Assembly: GCA_963789215.1 (NCBI GenBank)
Contig: CAWBJY010000013.1
Span: 1-64,000 of the forward strand
DNA from: Phormidesmis sp963789215
GTDB taxonomy: Bacteria; Cyanobacteriota; Cyanobacteriia; Phormidesmidales; Phormidesmidaceae
Reading direction: 5' to 3'
Length of the DNA stretch: 64,000 nucleotides
Shown here piece after piece: positions 16,602 to 26,424 of the stretch. Position numbers and translations under genes: made by a program. Within the stretch, counting starts at the first letter, position 1; the number at the start of each line of letters is the position of its first letter. Under the pieces are notes generated by a model. That model was not told where the DNA came from and made no database searches. It worked only from the letters and a program-made list of their open reading frames with translations.

Positions 16602-17531
16602 TCAGCTAGCGCGTACGTCAAATGCATCTCGCAGCCCATCGCCGATATAGTTCACGCTGAGCACGGTCAGAAAAATTGCTAGCCCCGGAAAAATAACCAG
16701 ATGAGGCGCAGCGCTGATGTAATTTTGAGCATCGAGCAGCATGCGCCCCCAGGTAGGAACATCCGGCGGAAAGCTAATGCCCAAAAAGCTCAGCGTTGAC
16801 TCGGTGATAATGGCATCGCCCACGCCTAGCGTTGCCGCCACCAAAACCGGGCCAATAGTATTGGGCAAAATATGTCGCCACACAATGCGTAAAGGCTTCG
16901 CCCCTAGCGATCGCGCCGCCTGCACAAACACCTGCTCCTTCACGCTCAAAAATCCGGCTCGCACGAGTCTAGCCGTTGGCATCCAGGCCAACCCACCAAT
17001 CACAAACACAATCAGCAAGAAAATCCCCAGCTCAGGCCCAGCCAAACGACGAGCCGGATCTCGAAATAAATAGAGAATCAGCAGGAGCAGCGGCAGCCTG
17101 GGCAAAGACAAGAATAAGTCGGTTAGCCGCATCAGAGCATTATCGACCAAACCGCCGCAGAACCCCGAGACCATGCCCACAACTGTCCCCACAGAAATAG
17201 ACATCAGCATTGCCGCAACGCCGACCGCCAGGCTAACCCGGCCACCCCACAAAATTCTAGCCAGCTGATCTTGACCCAAATTATTGGTTCCTAGCGGATG
17301 CGTCCAGCTAGGAGAAGCCATCGATTGGTCAAGCCTAAGCTCGCTATAGCTCACCGCATAAAAGAAGGGGCCAACAACGACGCTTAGGACAATAAGCAAT
17401 AAAACTAGAGCGCCTAAAACAGCCGTGCGATCGCGTCCAAACTGCCGCCACAGCCGCTGACTTTCAGTTGTGCTTAGGTTCTTATCAGATAGTGCGACAG
17501 TAGAAACAGTCTGCTGCTGAGATAGGCACAT
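16602..17531 (-). CDS. Peptide/nickel-type ABC transporter permease (DppC-like)
   Basis: This 309-residue permease is a membrane subunit of a peptide/opine-type importer. An N-terminal membrane helix (AVLGALVLLLIVLSVVVGPFFY) is followed by HPLGTNNLGQDQLARILWGGRVSL, the signature start of the DppC domain. The coupling EAA loop is AARSLGAKPLRIVWRHILPN, and the C-terminal part has LSFLGISFPPDVPTWGRML. No partner genes are adjacent. The matching lipoprotein and DppB-like permease are at 39067-41754, and no ATPase subunit is in the window. It ends 47 bases from the convergent small secreted protein gene. Substrate is uncertain; oligopeptides are usual. Confidence 0.9.
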   Translation of the reverse strand: MCLSQQQTVSTVALSDKNLSTTESQRLWRQFGRDRTAVLGALVLLLIVLSVVVGPFFYAVSYSELRLDQSMASPSWTHPLGTNNLGQDQLARILWGGRVSLAVGVAAMLMSISVGTVVGMVSGFCGGLVDNALMRLTDLFLSLPRLPLLLLILYLFRDPARRLAGPELGIFLLIVFVIGGLAWMPTARLVRAGFLSVKEQVFVQAARSLGAKPLRIVWRHILPNTIGPVLVAATLGVGDAIITESTLSFLGISFPPDVPTWGRMLLDAQNYISAAPHLVIFPGLAIFLTVLSVNYIGDGLRDAFDVRAS

Positions 17532-17619
17532 TCATTTTTCAAAGACATGTTATCGAAAGAGTATAGTTCAGCAGCTTCTTAAACAGGCTGCGAATGCATG
17601 GCTCGCTGCGCCAGTTCAA

Positions 17620-18573
17620 CTAAGCCGCCGCCTTTTTCAGCGGATTATGCCGCGCCGTCCGCTCCCAGAAAAATCCCGTCGTCGTCGCTACCTGAGACAG
17701 AAAAAACAGCCCCGATATAAATAGAGGAGACTTAACGTCCTTTCGGCTAAGCGGATAGGTTAGCAGGTCGGTGTAAAACTTCACCGGCTCGACGCGAATA
17801 GGCTGTTCGTTACGCTGCGATCGCACCTGATGAAAGCAAAACGCCCCGCGCCCATAGCCAAAATGCTGCCGCCAAAAAGACCCTAGCGATAGGTGGTGGG
17901 CGTGGCGAATCGTAGCCTCCGGCGCGTAGACCATCGGCAGCCCTTCATGCTGCCAGCGATCGCACAGCTCGCGATCCTCCGCCGCCGCCAGCGGAAAAGA
18001 CGTATCAAATCCACCCAAACGCAGATAGTTTTCCCGAGTCATCGCAATGTTGTTGCTCGCAAAAAAGACGCTCTGCTGGGCCTCTTCTAGGCGGTCACCA
18101 GCCAAATTCTCTGGCGACGCGGTGGCTGCCCCACCGTAGTAGCTATACAAATAGTCAATCAGCGCCTGAGAAGCCGTGGAGTACACATTATTCGGCAGCG
18201 CATTCAAGCTGCGGCCCCCAACCATTGCATTTGGGGCCACGGCCAGCCTAGTCGCAAATCCGCTCAGCCAATCGGCACTAGGCATACAGTCGTCATCAGT
18301 AAACGCCAATAACGGCCCTTTAGATCGCTGCGCGCCCGCATTTCTAGCCGCCGCTGGCCCCGCATTTTGCTGCCGCAGCAGAGTCACCTCAAGCCGCGAC
18401 TCAAAAGGCCGCACCACCTCATCCATCGGCATCGCGCTGCCGTCATCTACAACTACGACCTCAATGCGATCGCGCGGATAGTCCTGCTCAGCAAGCGCCG
18501 TTAAGCAGCTCGCGAGCCGTTCAGGCCGATTATAGGTGGGCACCACTACAGAGAAAAAAGGAACGGACACCAT
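17620..18573 (-). CDS. Family 2 glycosyltransferase
   Basis: This 317-residue GT-A glycosyltransferase begins with FFSVVVPTYNRPERLASCLTAL, the GT2 nucleotide-binding start, and has the metal-binding acidic motif LAFTDDDCMPSADWL. A further block, GGFDTSFPLAAAEDRELCDRW, contains the ED acid pair expected near the catalytic base. The C-terminus has one hydrophobic stretch (SPLFISGLFFLSQVATTTGFFW), which suggests membrane attachment. It probably adds a sugar to the polysaccharide unit built by the surrounding genes. The upstream 294-base spacer holds its promoter. Donor and linkage cannot be predicted. Confidence 0.88.
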   Translation of the reverse strand: MVSVPFFSVVVPTYNRPERLASCLTALAEQDYPRDRIEVVVVDDGSAMPMDEVVRPFESRLEVTLLRQQNAGPAAARNAGAQRSKGPLLAFTDDDCMPSADWLSGFATRLAVAPNAMVGGRSLNALPNNVYSTASQALIDYLYSYYGGAATASPENLAGDRLEEAQQSVFFASNNIAMTRENYLRLGGFDTSFPLAAAEDRELCDRWQHEGLPMVYAPEATIRHAHHLSLGSFWRQHFGYGRGAFCFHQVRSQRNEQPIRVEPVKFYTDLLTYPLSRKDVKSPLFISGLFFLSQVATTTGFFWERTARHNPLKKAAA

Positions 18574-18867
18574 AATTTAGATAGGCACTATTAAATAGAC
18601 ACTGTAAAAATAAAAATACGAATCCAGCAAAGCGCCAGCAAGGCGAAGCCGCCTTTATCCTAAAGCGCTTCACCTATGTTGACCCTACGCTTTATTAATG
18701 ACGCATCGCCATGATTCAGTCAAAAGGTACAGGAAAGGTTTATCAACCGCTCGCTATAAGAAAAGTTAAAGTTCACAATTACTGAGCTTTCTTCCGAGCG
18801 GAGTAAGTCACAGCGACCGGGCCATTCTCAACTACTCAAAGCCAGCCAAAGTTTAGGAGTTTTCCCT

Positions 18868-19782
18868 TTGAATACGCCGTCAGTCCTCATAGGCTGCAAC
18901 GACCATAATGCCGAAAACCCAATTTGGCATCCACAGCACAGATGCCTCTACTGGAGCGACATCCCAGAGGGCAGACTCTTTCGCTACGACCCCAAAGACC
19001 AGGAATACGAACAGATATACAGCGGCGAACCCGTCGGTGGCTTTACCATTCAAGCCGATGGAGCGTTGCTGCTATTCAAAACCGAAGGCACCGTAGAAAT
19101 TTGGAAAGAAGGCGACATTACTCCCGTTATTCCCAGCATTCCAGAGGCGAAAGGAACGCGGTTTAACGATGCGATCGCCGACCGCAAAGGCCGAGTGTAT
19201 TCTGGCATTATGGCCACCGAAGACACCCCCGGCAGGCTCTATCGAATCGATTTAGACGGCTCCTATCACGCAGTCGTAGAAGATCTGCTCGTACCCAACG
19301 GCATGGCCTTCGACCTAGACTACACGCACTTCTACCTCACAGACTCCGAAAAACGCATCATTTACCGCTTCGACTACGACGAAGAAACCGGCGAGCTAAG
19401 CAACCAAACCACTCACCTCACCACGCCCGAAAACGACGGCATCCCCGACGGCATGACCATCGACGCAGCAGGTCACCTCTGGTCGGCCAGATGGAACGGC
19501 AGCGGCATACATCACTACCATCCCACCGGCAAACACCACTCGAAAATAGAGCTTCCCGTCAAAAAAGTAAGCTGCATCACCTTTGGCGGCGACAATTACG
19601 ATTCCATTTTCATCTCTACGGCCAGAGGAGACGACCCAACACCAGAAGAATCTAGATATAGCAACGCCGCAGGCGATATTTTTCATATGAAATCAGACGT
19701 AAAAGGCAGGCCCGAACGCTTCTCTTGCATTCTGCTTGCGCCCTACTCCTACGACACGGCGCCAACGCCTATACAGCCCTAA
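18868..19782 (+). CDS. SMP-30/gluconolactonase/LRE family protein
   Basis: This 304-residue six-bladed beta-propeller hydrolase is related to regucalcin and gluconolactonase, which open sugar lactones using a divalent metal. Metal ligands expected for the family are present: the Glu in AENPIWHPQ, the Asn in LVPNGMAFD, and the Asp in IPDGMTIDAAG. GTRFNDAIADRKGRVYSG is another family signature. The start is TTG at 18868, with AGGAG eight bases upstream. The C-terminus overlaps the end of the convergent acetyltransferase gene by 14 bases. No signal peptide is seen, so it is probably cytoplasmic. The physiological lactone is unknown. Confidence 0.87.
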   Translation: MNTPSVLIGCNDHNAENPIWHPQHRCLYWSDIPEGRLFRYDPKDQEYEQIYSGEPVGGFTIQADGALLLFKTEGTVEIWKEGDITPVIPSIPEAKGTRFNDAIADRKGRVYSGIMATEDTPGRLYRIDLDGSYHAVVEDLLVPNGMAFDLDYTHFYLTDSEKRIIYRFDYDEETGELSNQTTHLTTPENDGIPDGMTIDAAGHLWSARWNGSGIHHYHPTGKHHSKIELPVKKVSCITFGGDNYDSIFISTARGDDPTPEESRYSNAAGDIFHMKSDVKGRPERFSCILLAPYSYDTAPTPIQP

Positions 19783-20329
19783 TCACTCGGCAGGGGTTAC
19801 CCACGGCGACGACATTATCCGGGATGTCTTTAGTCACCACGCTGCCTGCGCCAATCGTTGTATTTTTCCCAATCGACACGCCTGGGCAAATGATAGCCCC
19901 GCCGCCAATCCACGCATTATCGCCAATTCGCACAGGTGCAGCCAGCTCTTTCCCGGTTAGCCGGACAGCCGGCTCAATCGGATGATAGGCTGCGTAGATT
20001 TGCACCTTCGTTGCGATTAAAACGTCGCTGCCAATATGCACCTCCGCGCAGTCTAAAATTGTGCAGTCGGCGTTGATATATAGGTTTTCACCGGCAAAAA
20101 TATGGCATCCATAGTCGCAGTAGAAAGGAGGGGTAATGGCAAACTTTTGACCAATTTTTCCAAACAGTTTTCGAACTATCTGTTGCTGCTCGGCGGTGTT
20201 TCTAGGCGGCGAATGATTAAACGCATGGAGTAAATCGAGCGCCTGGGCGTGCATTTCGCTAAGTTCTAAATCTGAAGCTAAATACAATTCTCCTGCCAGC
20301 ATTTTCTCTCTTTCTGTTTTTGGTTTCAT
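19769..20329 (-). CDS. Maltose/galactoside-type O-acetyltransferase (hexapeptide repeat)
   Basis: This 186-residue left-handed beta-helix acetyltransferase is of the Maa/LacA/NodL group. The N-terminal maltose-acetyltransferase helix (TEREKMLAGELYLASDLEL) precedes hexapeptide repeats from residue 75 onward (FAGENLYINADCTILDCAEVHIG ...). The catalytic histidine lies in IYAAYHPIEP, and the C-terminus has the typical NAWIGGGAIICPGVSIG and GNPCRVIR blocks. It would transfer acetyl from acetyl-CoA to a sugar hydroxyl. Given the neighbourhood, acetylation of an exopolysaccharide sugar is plausible but unproven. It is convergent with the SMP-30 gene and divergent from the glucosidase gene 73 bases away. 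Confidence 0.9.
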   Translation of the reverse strand: MKPKTEREKMLAGELYLASDLELSEMHAQALDLLHAFNHSPPRNTAEQQQIVRKLFGKIGQKFAITPPFYCDYGCHIFAGENLYINADCTILDCAEVHIGSDVLIATKVQIYAAYHPIEPAVRLTGKELAAPVRIGDNAWIGGGAIICPGVSIGKNTTIGAGSVVTKDIPDNVVAVGNPCRVIRAV

Positions 20330-20402
20330 ATAAAAGGATCAAAACGTTTTCTGTTGTCCACCCTATCGCTTGAGCTGTTCAAAATAGAAAAGGATATTTA
20401 TA

Positions 20403-23108
20403 ATGATCGCCGAAAACGCTAGGAACGCTGAAAACGCTGAGAAAAGAAGACTCAAAGAGAATCGCGATCGCACCGCATATTGGACCCGCTGGGGGCCTTA
20501 TGTAAGCGAGCGGCAGTGGGGCACCGTCCGCGAAGACTACAGCGCAGATGGATCTGCCTGGGACTACTTCAGCCACGCGCAGTCGCTTTATCGCGCCTAC
20601 CGCTGGGGCGAAGACGGCATTGCAGGCATTTGCGACAACCATCAACGCCTGTGCTTTGGCCTCGCCTTTTGGAACGAACAAGATCCGATTCTTAAAGAGA
20701 AAATGTTTGGCCTAAGCAGTACGCAAGGCAACCACGGCGAAGACGTGAAAGAGTACTACTTTTATTTAGACAACACGCCGACGCACTCGTACATGAAGTA
20801 TTTGTACAAGTACCCGCAGGCAGCCTACCCCTACCAGCAGCTCGTAGAAGAAAACCAAAGAAGAGGCTACGAAGACGCTGAGTTTGAGCTGCTAGACACC
20901 GGGATTTTTGAGCGCGATCGCTACTTCGATATCTTTATCGAATACGCCAAGACCAGCGATGAAGACATCTCAATTAAAATCACCGCTCACAACCGAGGCG
21001 ACCAGGAAAGCCCCCTGCATATACTGCCAACCCTGTGGTTTCGCAATACCTGGTCGTGGGAGGAAAACGCGCCCAAGCCTCAGCTAAAAGCCTACGCTCA
21101 AAAAGACAGCTACAGCGTTATTGAATCTAACCACGAGAGCTTAGGCGATCGCTGGCTCTACTGCCAGGGCGAGCATACCCCTCTATTTGTAGACAACGAA
21201 ACCAACGAGCAAAAGCTCAGCGGCCAAAAAACAGCAGGCTATGCCAAAGACGGCATCAACAACTACGTCGTTGAAGGGGCCAAAAACGACATTAATCCAG
21301 AGCAGACTGGCACCAAGTTTGCCGCCCAATATCAGCTCTCTATTCCAGCCGGAGAAAGCCGCACTCTCTCGCTCAGGCTCTGCGACTCAAACCAGCTTCA
21401 AGACCCTTTTGGCAGCGAATTCTCTGCGCTATTCGACCAGCGCCAGCAAGAAGCCGACGACTTCTACCAGAGCTTTATCCAAGGCAAAATCTCTGAAGAT
21501 GAGCGCAACGTGCAGCGCCAAGCCTTTGCCGGCATGCTGTGGAACAAACAGTTTTACTACTACGTAATCAAAGACTGGCTAGAAGGCGACCCGGCTCAGC
21601 CCGCTCCCCCCGAGGGCCACAAGCACGTTAGAAACACCAACTGGACGCATCTTTTTAACGACGACATCATCTCCATGCCAGACAAATGGGAGTATCCCTG
21701 GTACGCCTCCTGGGACTTGGCCTTTCACCTGGTGCCCCTAGCCGTTATCGACCCAGACTTTGCCAAACTTCAGCTCTCTCGCCTCACCCGCGAATGGTAC
21801 ATGCATCCCAACGGCCAAATTCCGGCCTACGAGTGGGACTTTAACGATGTCACGCCGCCGGTACAAGCCTGGGGAGCCTGGCAAATTTACCAACTAGAAC
21901 AGAAATACTGGGGCAGACAGGACAAAATTTTTCTAGAAACCATCTTTCAAAAGCTGCTGCTAAACTTCACCTGGTGGGTAAACCGCGAAGACATCGAAGG
22001 CAGAAACGTCTTCGAAGGCGGTTTCTTAGGCATGGACAACATCGGCGTATTCGACCGCTCTGCTACGCTACCCACCGGTGGCATATTAGAACAAGCAGAC
22101 GCGACTTCCTGGATGGGTATGTACTGTCTGGGTATGCTCAACATCGCCTTGGAACTCGCCATCGACCGCTCGCCCTACGAAGATACGGCCAGCAAGTTCT
22201 TCGAGCATTTTCTGTACATTGCCGATGCGATGAATGACGTCGGCGGTATTTCTTTATGGGACGAAGAAGACGGCTTTTACTACGACGCCATCGCATTCTC
22301 AGACGGTAGCCGCCAGAAGATGGAAGTGCGATCGCTCGTCGGACTCATCCCTTTACTCGCCGTAGTCGCCATCGGCCCCGAAACCATCGACAAGCTTCCC
22401 GGCTTTGAGCGGCGCTTGCAGTGGTTTATCGACAACCGCCCCGACCTGAAGCAAAACGTCGCCTGCATGGAAACCAAAGGCGTTGGGGCAAAAAGGCTGC
22501 TCGCGCTTTGCTACGCCACCCATCACTCCAATGGCCACAAGAACAAGCTGCGCCGACTGCTCGAATACATGCTCGACGAAAGCGAATTCATGGGGCCTCA
22601 CGGTATCCGCTCCGTCTCCAAGTATCATCAAGACCATCCCTTTGTCCTTAGCGTCAACGGCAGCGAGAACTGCGTTCGCTATCAGCCCGCCGAGTCCAGC
22701 AACGGTCTTTTTGGCGGTAACTCCAACTGGCGCGGCCCGGTGTGGTTCCCCATCAACTACATTCTGCTAGAGGCCCTGCAAAGATTTCACGGCTATCTTG
22801 GAGAAGACTTTAAAATAGACTGTCCCACCGGCTCCGGTAACCAAAAGACGCTAGACGAAGTTGCCATCTTTATTGCCAAACGAATGATTACGATCTTCTT
22901 AAAAGACAAAAACGGCAGAAGACCGGTATTCGGCGGCATTGAGAAATTTCAAAGCGATCCGCACTGGCAAGATTACATTCTCTTCTACGAATACTTCAAC
23001 GGCGACGACGGTGCGGGCTTAGGCGCATCTCATCAAACCGGCTGGACAGGTCTAGTGGCCCATATGATTCAGCTCGGCGTTGAAATGGGGTTTAACGACT
23101 ACGAATAG
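20403..23108 (+). CDS. GH63-like glucosidase
   Basis: This 901-residue cytoplasmic protein is of the type annotated as glucosidase or mannosylglycerate-hydrolase-like (clan with (alpha/alpha)6 barrel). The N-terminus has TAYWTRWGPYVSERQWGTVREDYS, and the long C-terminal catalytic part contains LFNDDIISMPDKWEYPWYASWDLAFH and the characteristic FGGNSNWRGPVWFPINY. These sites hold the acidic residues expected of the family. The start is supported by AAGGA eight bases upstream. Synechococcus and other cyanobacteria use such enzymes on compatible solutes or storage oligosaccharides, but the substrate here is unknown. The SDR gene follows 49 bases later and may be in the same transcript. Confidence 0.85.
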   Translation: MIAENARNAENAEKRRLKENRDRTAYWTRWGPYVSERQWGTVREDYSADGSAWDYFSHAQSLYRAYRWGEDGIAGICDNHQRLCFGLAFWNEQDPILKEKMFGLSSTQGNHGEDVKEYYFYLDNTPTHSYMKYLYKYPQAAYPYQQLVEENQRRGYEDAEFELLDTGIFERDRYFDIFIEYAKTSDEDISIKITAHNRGDQESPLHILPTLWFRNTWSWEENAPKPQLKAYAQKDSYSVIESNHESLGDRWLYCQGEHTPLFVDNETNEQKLSGQKTAGYAKDGINNYVVEGAKNDINPEQTGTKFAAQYQLSIPAGESRTLSLRLCDSNQLQDPFGSEFSALFDQRQQEADDFYQSFIQGKISEDERNVQRQAFAGMLWNKQFYYYVIKDWLEGDPAQPAPPEGHKHVRNTNWTHLFNDDIISMPDKWEYPWYASWDLAFHLVPLAVIDPDFAKLQLSRLTREWYMHPNGQIPAYEWDFNDVTPPVQAWGAWQIYQLEQKYWGRQDKIFLETIFQKLLLNFTWWVNREDIEGRNVFEGGFLGMDNIGVFDRSATLPTGGILEQADATSWMGMYCLGMLNIALELAIDRSPYEDTASKFFEHFLYIADAMNDVGGISLWDEEDGFYYDAIAFSDGSRQKMEVRSLVGLIPLLAVVAIGPETIDKLPGFERRLQWFIDNRPDLKQNVACMETKGVGAKRLLALCYATHHSNGHKNKLRRLLEYMLDESEFMGPHGIRSVSKYHQDHPFVLSVNGSENCVRYQPAESSNGLFGGNSNWRGPVWFPINYILLEALQRFHGYLGEDFKIDCPTGSGNQKTLDEVAIFIAKRMITIFLKDKNGRRPVFGGIEKFQSDPHWQDYILFYEYFNGDDGAGLGASHQTGWTGLVAHMIQLGVEMGFNDYE

Positions 23109-23157
23109 TTCTCTCAGTTACTTTAAGAAGTTGCTTTAAAGGCAGCGATCGCAGATC

Positions 23158-23865
23158 ATGACTTCATCTACTCCCAAAACAGCCCTAGTCACCGGCGGAA
23201 ACGGCGGCATCGGCACAGCCATCTGCCAAGGACTCCTCAAGTCAGGGTTCAAAGTCTTCTTAGCCGCTAGATCTGCAGACAAAGGCCAAGCCGCCGTCGC
23301 CAGTCTCTCCGACCAGGGCGCTATAGAACTTGTGCAGCTAGATATCACCGACGATAGCAGCATTCAATCGGCGGTAAAACAAGTCGGCCAAAAGGCAGAC
23401 AGCCTAGACGTTTTGATTAACAATGCAGGCATCTATCCCGACGCAGACGTAGACATTTTAACGGTCTCAAGAGAGCGGCTAAACCACGCGATGAACACAA
23501 ACACCTTCAGCCCCATCGGGCTGACTCAAGCATTTATTCCCCTCTTAGAAAAGTCGAACAGCCCCAGAGTGATCAACATCTCTAGCGGCAACGGGCAGCT
23601 AGAAGGCATTTCTGCCGACGTCCCTAGCTACTCGCTCTCTAAAATGGCGCTCAACGGAGCCACGATCCTTTTATCTAGAGCCTTAAAGCCAAAAAATATT
23701 GCGGTGTATGCGATGGGGCCAGGATGGGTCAGAACAAACATGGGTGGAGATGCCGCGCCGCGATCGCCCGAAGAAGGCGCAGATACCGCCGTTTGGCTAG
23801 CTACTAGCGGCACCATGGCGCAAACCGGGAAGTTTTTTCGCGATCGCACCGAACAACCCTTCTAA
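23158..23865 (+). CDS. Short-chain dehydrogenase/reductase
   Basis: This 235-residue classical SDR has the cofactor motif TGGNGGIG near residue 12, the NNAG motif (LINNAGIYPDADV), the catalytic serine in INISSGNGQLEG and the YSLSKMALN tyrosine-lysine pair. GPGWVRTNMGG is the usual C-terminal cofactor loop. The arginine after the first strand (AARSADKGQ) favours NADP(H). The substrate cannot be predicted. It follows the glucosidase gene on the same strand and is convergent with the Ppx/GppA gene. Confidence 0.9.
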   Translation: MTSSTPKTALVTGGNGGIGTAICQGLLKSGFKVFLAARSADKGQAAVASLSDQGAIELVQLDITDDSSIQSAVKQVGQKADSLDVLINNAGIYPDADVDILTVSRERLNHAMNTNTFSPIGLTQAFIPLLEKSNSPRVINISSGNGQLEGISADVPSYSLSKMALNGATILLSRALKPKNIAVYAMGPGWVRTNMGGDAAPRSPEEGADTAVWLATSGTMAQTGKFFRDRTEQPF

Positions 23866-23904
23866 TCAATTCGCTCATTCATTCATCCATATCCGCATTC
23901 ACAT

Positions 23905-25497
23905 TCAGCAAACGGTAGACGCATCTGCCTTAACCAGCGGCGAAGCATCTATCTGTAAATTAGCCGAGCCGGCTCGAATAGTAACGTCACGATCTATCGC
24001 GTCTTCTAAAACCGCGCGATCGCCTTGAGCCGCCCAAACTTCCACCGCCAAATTGCCCTGCCCTACGGCAACAATCTCCAAAGTATCTTCACTCATCTTG
24101 CAAGAGACTTTTGCAACTAGCTGACTTTGAGAACGATCTAACCCAACCGCAATTCTCAACAAACCAGCCAGCAGCCGTACCACCTGCTGCTGGCGATCGC
24201 TCAGCCGCTTAAACTTACCGTGTTTAGTCTTCGGCTTAGACCGCCGATGGTAGCGCACCACATGGCCAATCAGCAGCATCTCTTCATCGGTAAAGCCGCG
24301 CGGATCGGTCTTCTCTAAAATATAGCGAGAAGTTTTGTGATAGCCGCTATGAGAGATATACAGCCCAATATCATGCAATAGCGCCGCGTACTCTAGAATG
24401 CCTTTCTCCAACTCGCCAAAGCCGTGCAGCTCTTGAGTCTGTTCGAATAGCTGCTTCGCCAGGCTAGCAATATGGCAATTTTTCTCCCAGTCCGTCTCAT
24501 ACTTGCTCACGAGCTGAGCCGCTTTTCTATGCCGCAAATCCTTATCGCCGTTCAGCGCATCTACCTCCTCAGCCTGTCGCTCCAAGTAGTCGAGAATGAG
24601 CCCCTCTCGCAAAGAAGCATCGCAGAGCGTCAGTTCCTCTACCCCCGCTAGCGCTAGGAGCTGACACAGCAAAACGCCGCCCAAATGAATCGCGTCCGTC
24701 CGCTTCTCGCTAACGCCTTCCACATTCGCTCGCTTCTCAGGCTTTAGCTCAACTAGCTTATCGGCCATCTTCTGCAAATCTTTGAGCGCGACTGTTTCTG
24801 CATTCACCGAGTTTAAAGACTGCTTGTGCCGCTTCACATAGGCCGCCTCCCCCATCGTCCGAATAGTACCCGAGGTGCCAATAACCCGAGTAAACCCAAT
24901 CTCCTTGACCTCATCTAGCACCGGCTGCGCCACAAAGCGAATATGGGCCTCCAAGACGCCTCGCGCTTCCTTGCTCATCTTCTGCTCGCTCTCAAACATA
25001 TCAAACAGGCGCAGCACGCCTAGCTTCATACTCTTGCCCAACAGCACTGTCTCCCGGTTACCCACCACCGCCTCCGTACTGCCGCCGCCAATATCCAGCA
25101 CCAGCGCGTTCTCGTCTGCCAGCGGAATCGCATTTCTCACCGCCAAAAAAATCAGCCGCGCCTCTTCCTTCCCCGAAATCATCCGAGGTCGAATCTTCGT
25201 CCGGCGCACCACCTCCTTCAAAAACGCCTCCCCATTCTGGGCCTCGCGGATCGCACTGGTCGCCGCCGTAATAATCTCATCCACCCCAAGCTGATTTGCT
25301 AGCTGCACATAGCGCTCAATCGTTTCAATGCCGAGTTTGAAAGCGCGATCGCTCAGCCGATTAGTGGCAAATACGCCCACGCCCAGCTTCACCATCTCCT
25401 TCTCGCGATCTATCACCTCAAAATTTCGCTGTTGCAGCACCTTCACCACAATCATATGAATAGAGTTGGTGCCTATATCAATTGCAGCTAGTTTCAT
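23905..25497 (-). CDS. ppx: Ppx/GppA family exopolyphosphatase / pppGpp phosphohydrolase
   Basis: This 530-residue enzyme of the actin-like ATPase superfamily hydrolyses terminal phosphates of polyphosphate and possibly pppGpp. The N-terminal phosphate-binding loop is AAIDIGTNSIHMIVV, and the second one is LVLDIGGGSTEAVVG. The catalytic glutamate region is ATSAIREAQNGEAF. A C-terminal HD-like domain is seen in YAALLHDIGLYISHSGYHKTSRYIL, matching the two-domain Ppx architecture. The ATG at 25497 is preferred over an in-frame TTG six codons upstream because it directly precedes the conserved start. The enzyme is cytoplasmic. It is convergent with the SDR gene. Confidence 0.9.
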   Translation of the reverse strand: MKLAAIDIGTNSIHMIVVKVLQQRNFEVIDREKEMVKLGVGVFATNRLSDRAFKLGIETIERYVQLANQLGVDEIITAATSAIREAQNGEAFLKEVVRRTKIRPRMISGKEEARLIFLAVRNAIPLADENALVLDIGGGSTEAVVGNRETVLLGKSMKLGVLRLFDMFESEQKMSKEARGVLEAHIRFVAQPVLDEVKEIGFTRVIGTSGTIRTMGEAAYVKRHKQSLNSVNAETVALKDLQKMADKLVELKPEKRANVEGVSEKRTDAIHLGGVLLCQLLALAGVEELTLCDASLREGLILDYLERQAEEVDALNGDKDLRHRKAAQLVSKYETDWEKNCHIASLAKQLFEQTQELHGFGELEKGILEYAALLHDIGLYISHSGYHKTSRYILEKTDPRGFTDEEMLLIGHVVRYHRRSKPKTKHGKFKRLSDRQQQVVRLLAGLLRIAVGLDRSQSQLVAKVSCKMSEDTLEIVAVGQGNLAVEVWAAQGDRAVLEDAIDRDVTIRAGSANLQIDASPLVKADASTVC

Positions 25498-25703
25498 AGT
25501 TTGGATGATTACCAAAGAGTCATCTGCCTACCGTACTGAGTAGAGCTACCCCGGTTCAAGCCTTATCAGCAAATGTTCGCAATCGCGCTGGCTATTTAAG
25601 CCCAGTCATCTCGCTTTATCCAGTCATCTCGCTTTATATAAACTATTCAGTTCAACCGCAGCCAGAGCTTTCAACCACAGATCTCGACTGGGGCGTTCCC
25701 TGC

Positions 25704-26399
25704 CTATGAGTCCTTAATAACGGGTAAAACCACTTCAGCATCTTCATAGATCTGATACCAAATGGCCTGAGCGTTTGCCGTAATGTTGCCCCGAGGGGGA
25801 AAAGCCGAATACTTTAGCCGACTGTCGAAGCGAACGTGCAGCCAGGGTACGCCATGTCCGTGCGTATTGCACCACAGCGCTTCCTCCTGCAAAATTGCCG
25901 CCAGGCAAATCTCTCCTACCTGCCGCCAAAGCGATCGCACCATCTCCACCGATGCTGTCCGACAAAACGCGCCAATATGACCAAACTCTCCTACCGCTTT
26001 AGGCGCTATTAGCCGAGCATCTCCAGAAAAGTTGTTGAAAGCTGCGGTTAACGCATCGGGCGCTAACGCCGTTAAGTACTGATCAAAATCTTGGGGGTTA
26101 GCGGGTCTAAACTGAGCGGGAAAGGCGATCGCAAAAAACGGATGCGTCTGCGCCGTATAGGGATGAATCGGCACCGGCTTCCATTCAAAGTCAAACGGCA
26201 AATCGGCCCAGGTCTGATTCCAGCGATCGCAAAAACCAGCATCTTCAGCTAAAGCGCGAGCTAGCTGCGCCCAGCTAAATACCCCTCCTTGCGCATCAGC
26301 AAAGTAAATCAGCTGAGCCTCTTTATGGGCAACTTTTACAGCTACTCGTTGGGCGATCGCCGCTTGAGCCATCTGTTGAGATATCTGAAACGTCGGCAT
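25704..26399 (-). CDS. Conserved protein of unknown function
   Basis: This 231-residue soluble protein is rich in aromatic residues and has no signal peptide or membrane helix. Recognisable segments are FDFEWKPVPIHPYTAQTHPFFAIAFPA, GEFGHIGAFCRTA and the histidine/cysteine-containing LWCNTHGHGVPWLHVRFDSRLKYSAFPP near the C-terminus. I recall similar sequences in cyanobacteria and algae as an uncharacterised domain family (possibly DUF6940, from memory and uncertain). The conserved THGHG..WLHVR stretch looks like an active-site or binding loop. It lies 25 bases from the downstream end of the neighbouring GT2 gene on the same strand. Confidence 0.7.
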   Translation of the reverse strand: MPTFQISQQMAQAAIAQRVAVKVAHKEAQLIYFADAQGGVFSWAQLARALAEDAGFCDRWNQTWADLPFDFEWKPVPIHPYTAQTHPFFAIAFPAQFRPANPQDFDQYLTALAPDALTAAFNNFSGDARLIAPKAVGEFGHIGAFCRTASVEMVRSLWRQVGEICLAAILQEEALWCNTHGHGVPWLHVRFDSRLKYSAFPPRGNITANAQAIWYQIYEDAEVVLPVIKDS

Positions 26400-26424
26400 A
26401 CTGTTCTCTTAAATAGTCTCCCGC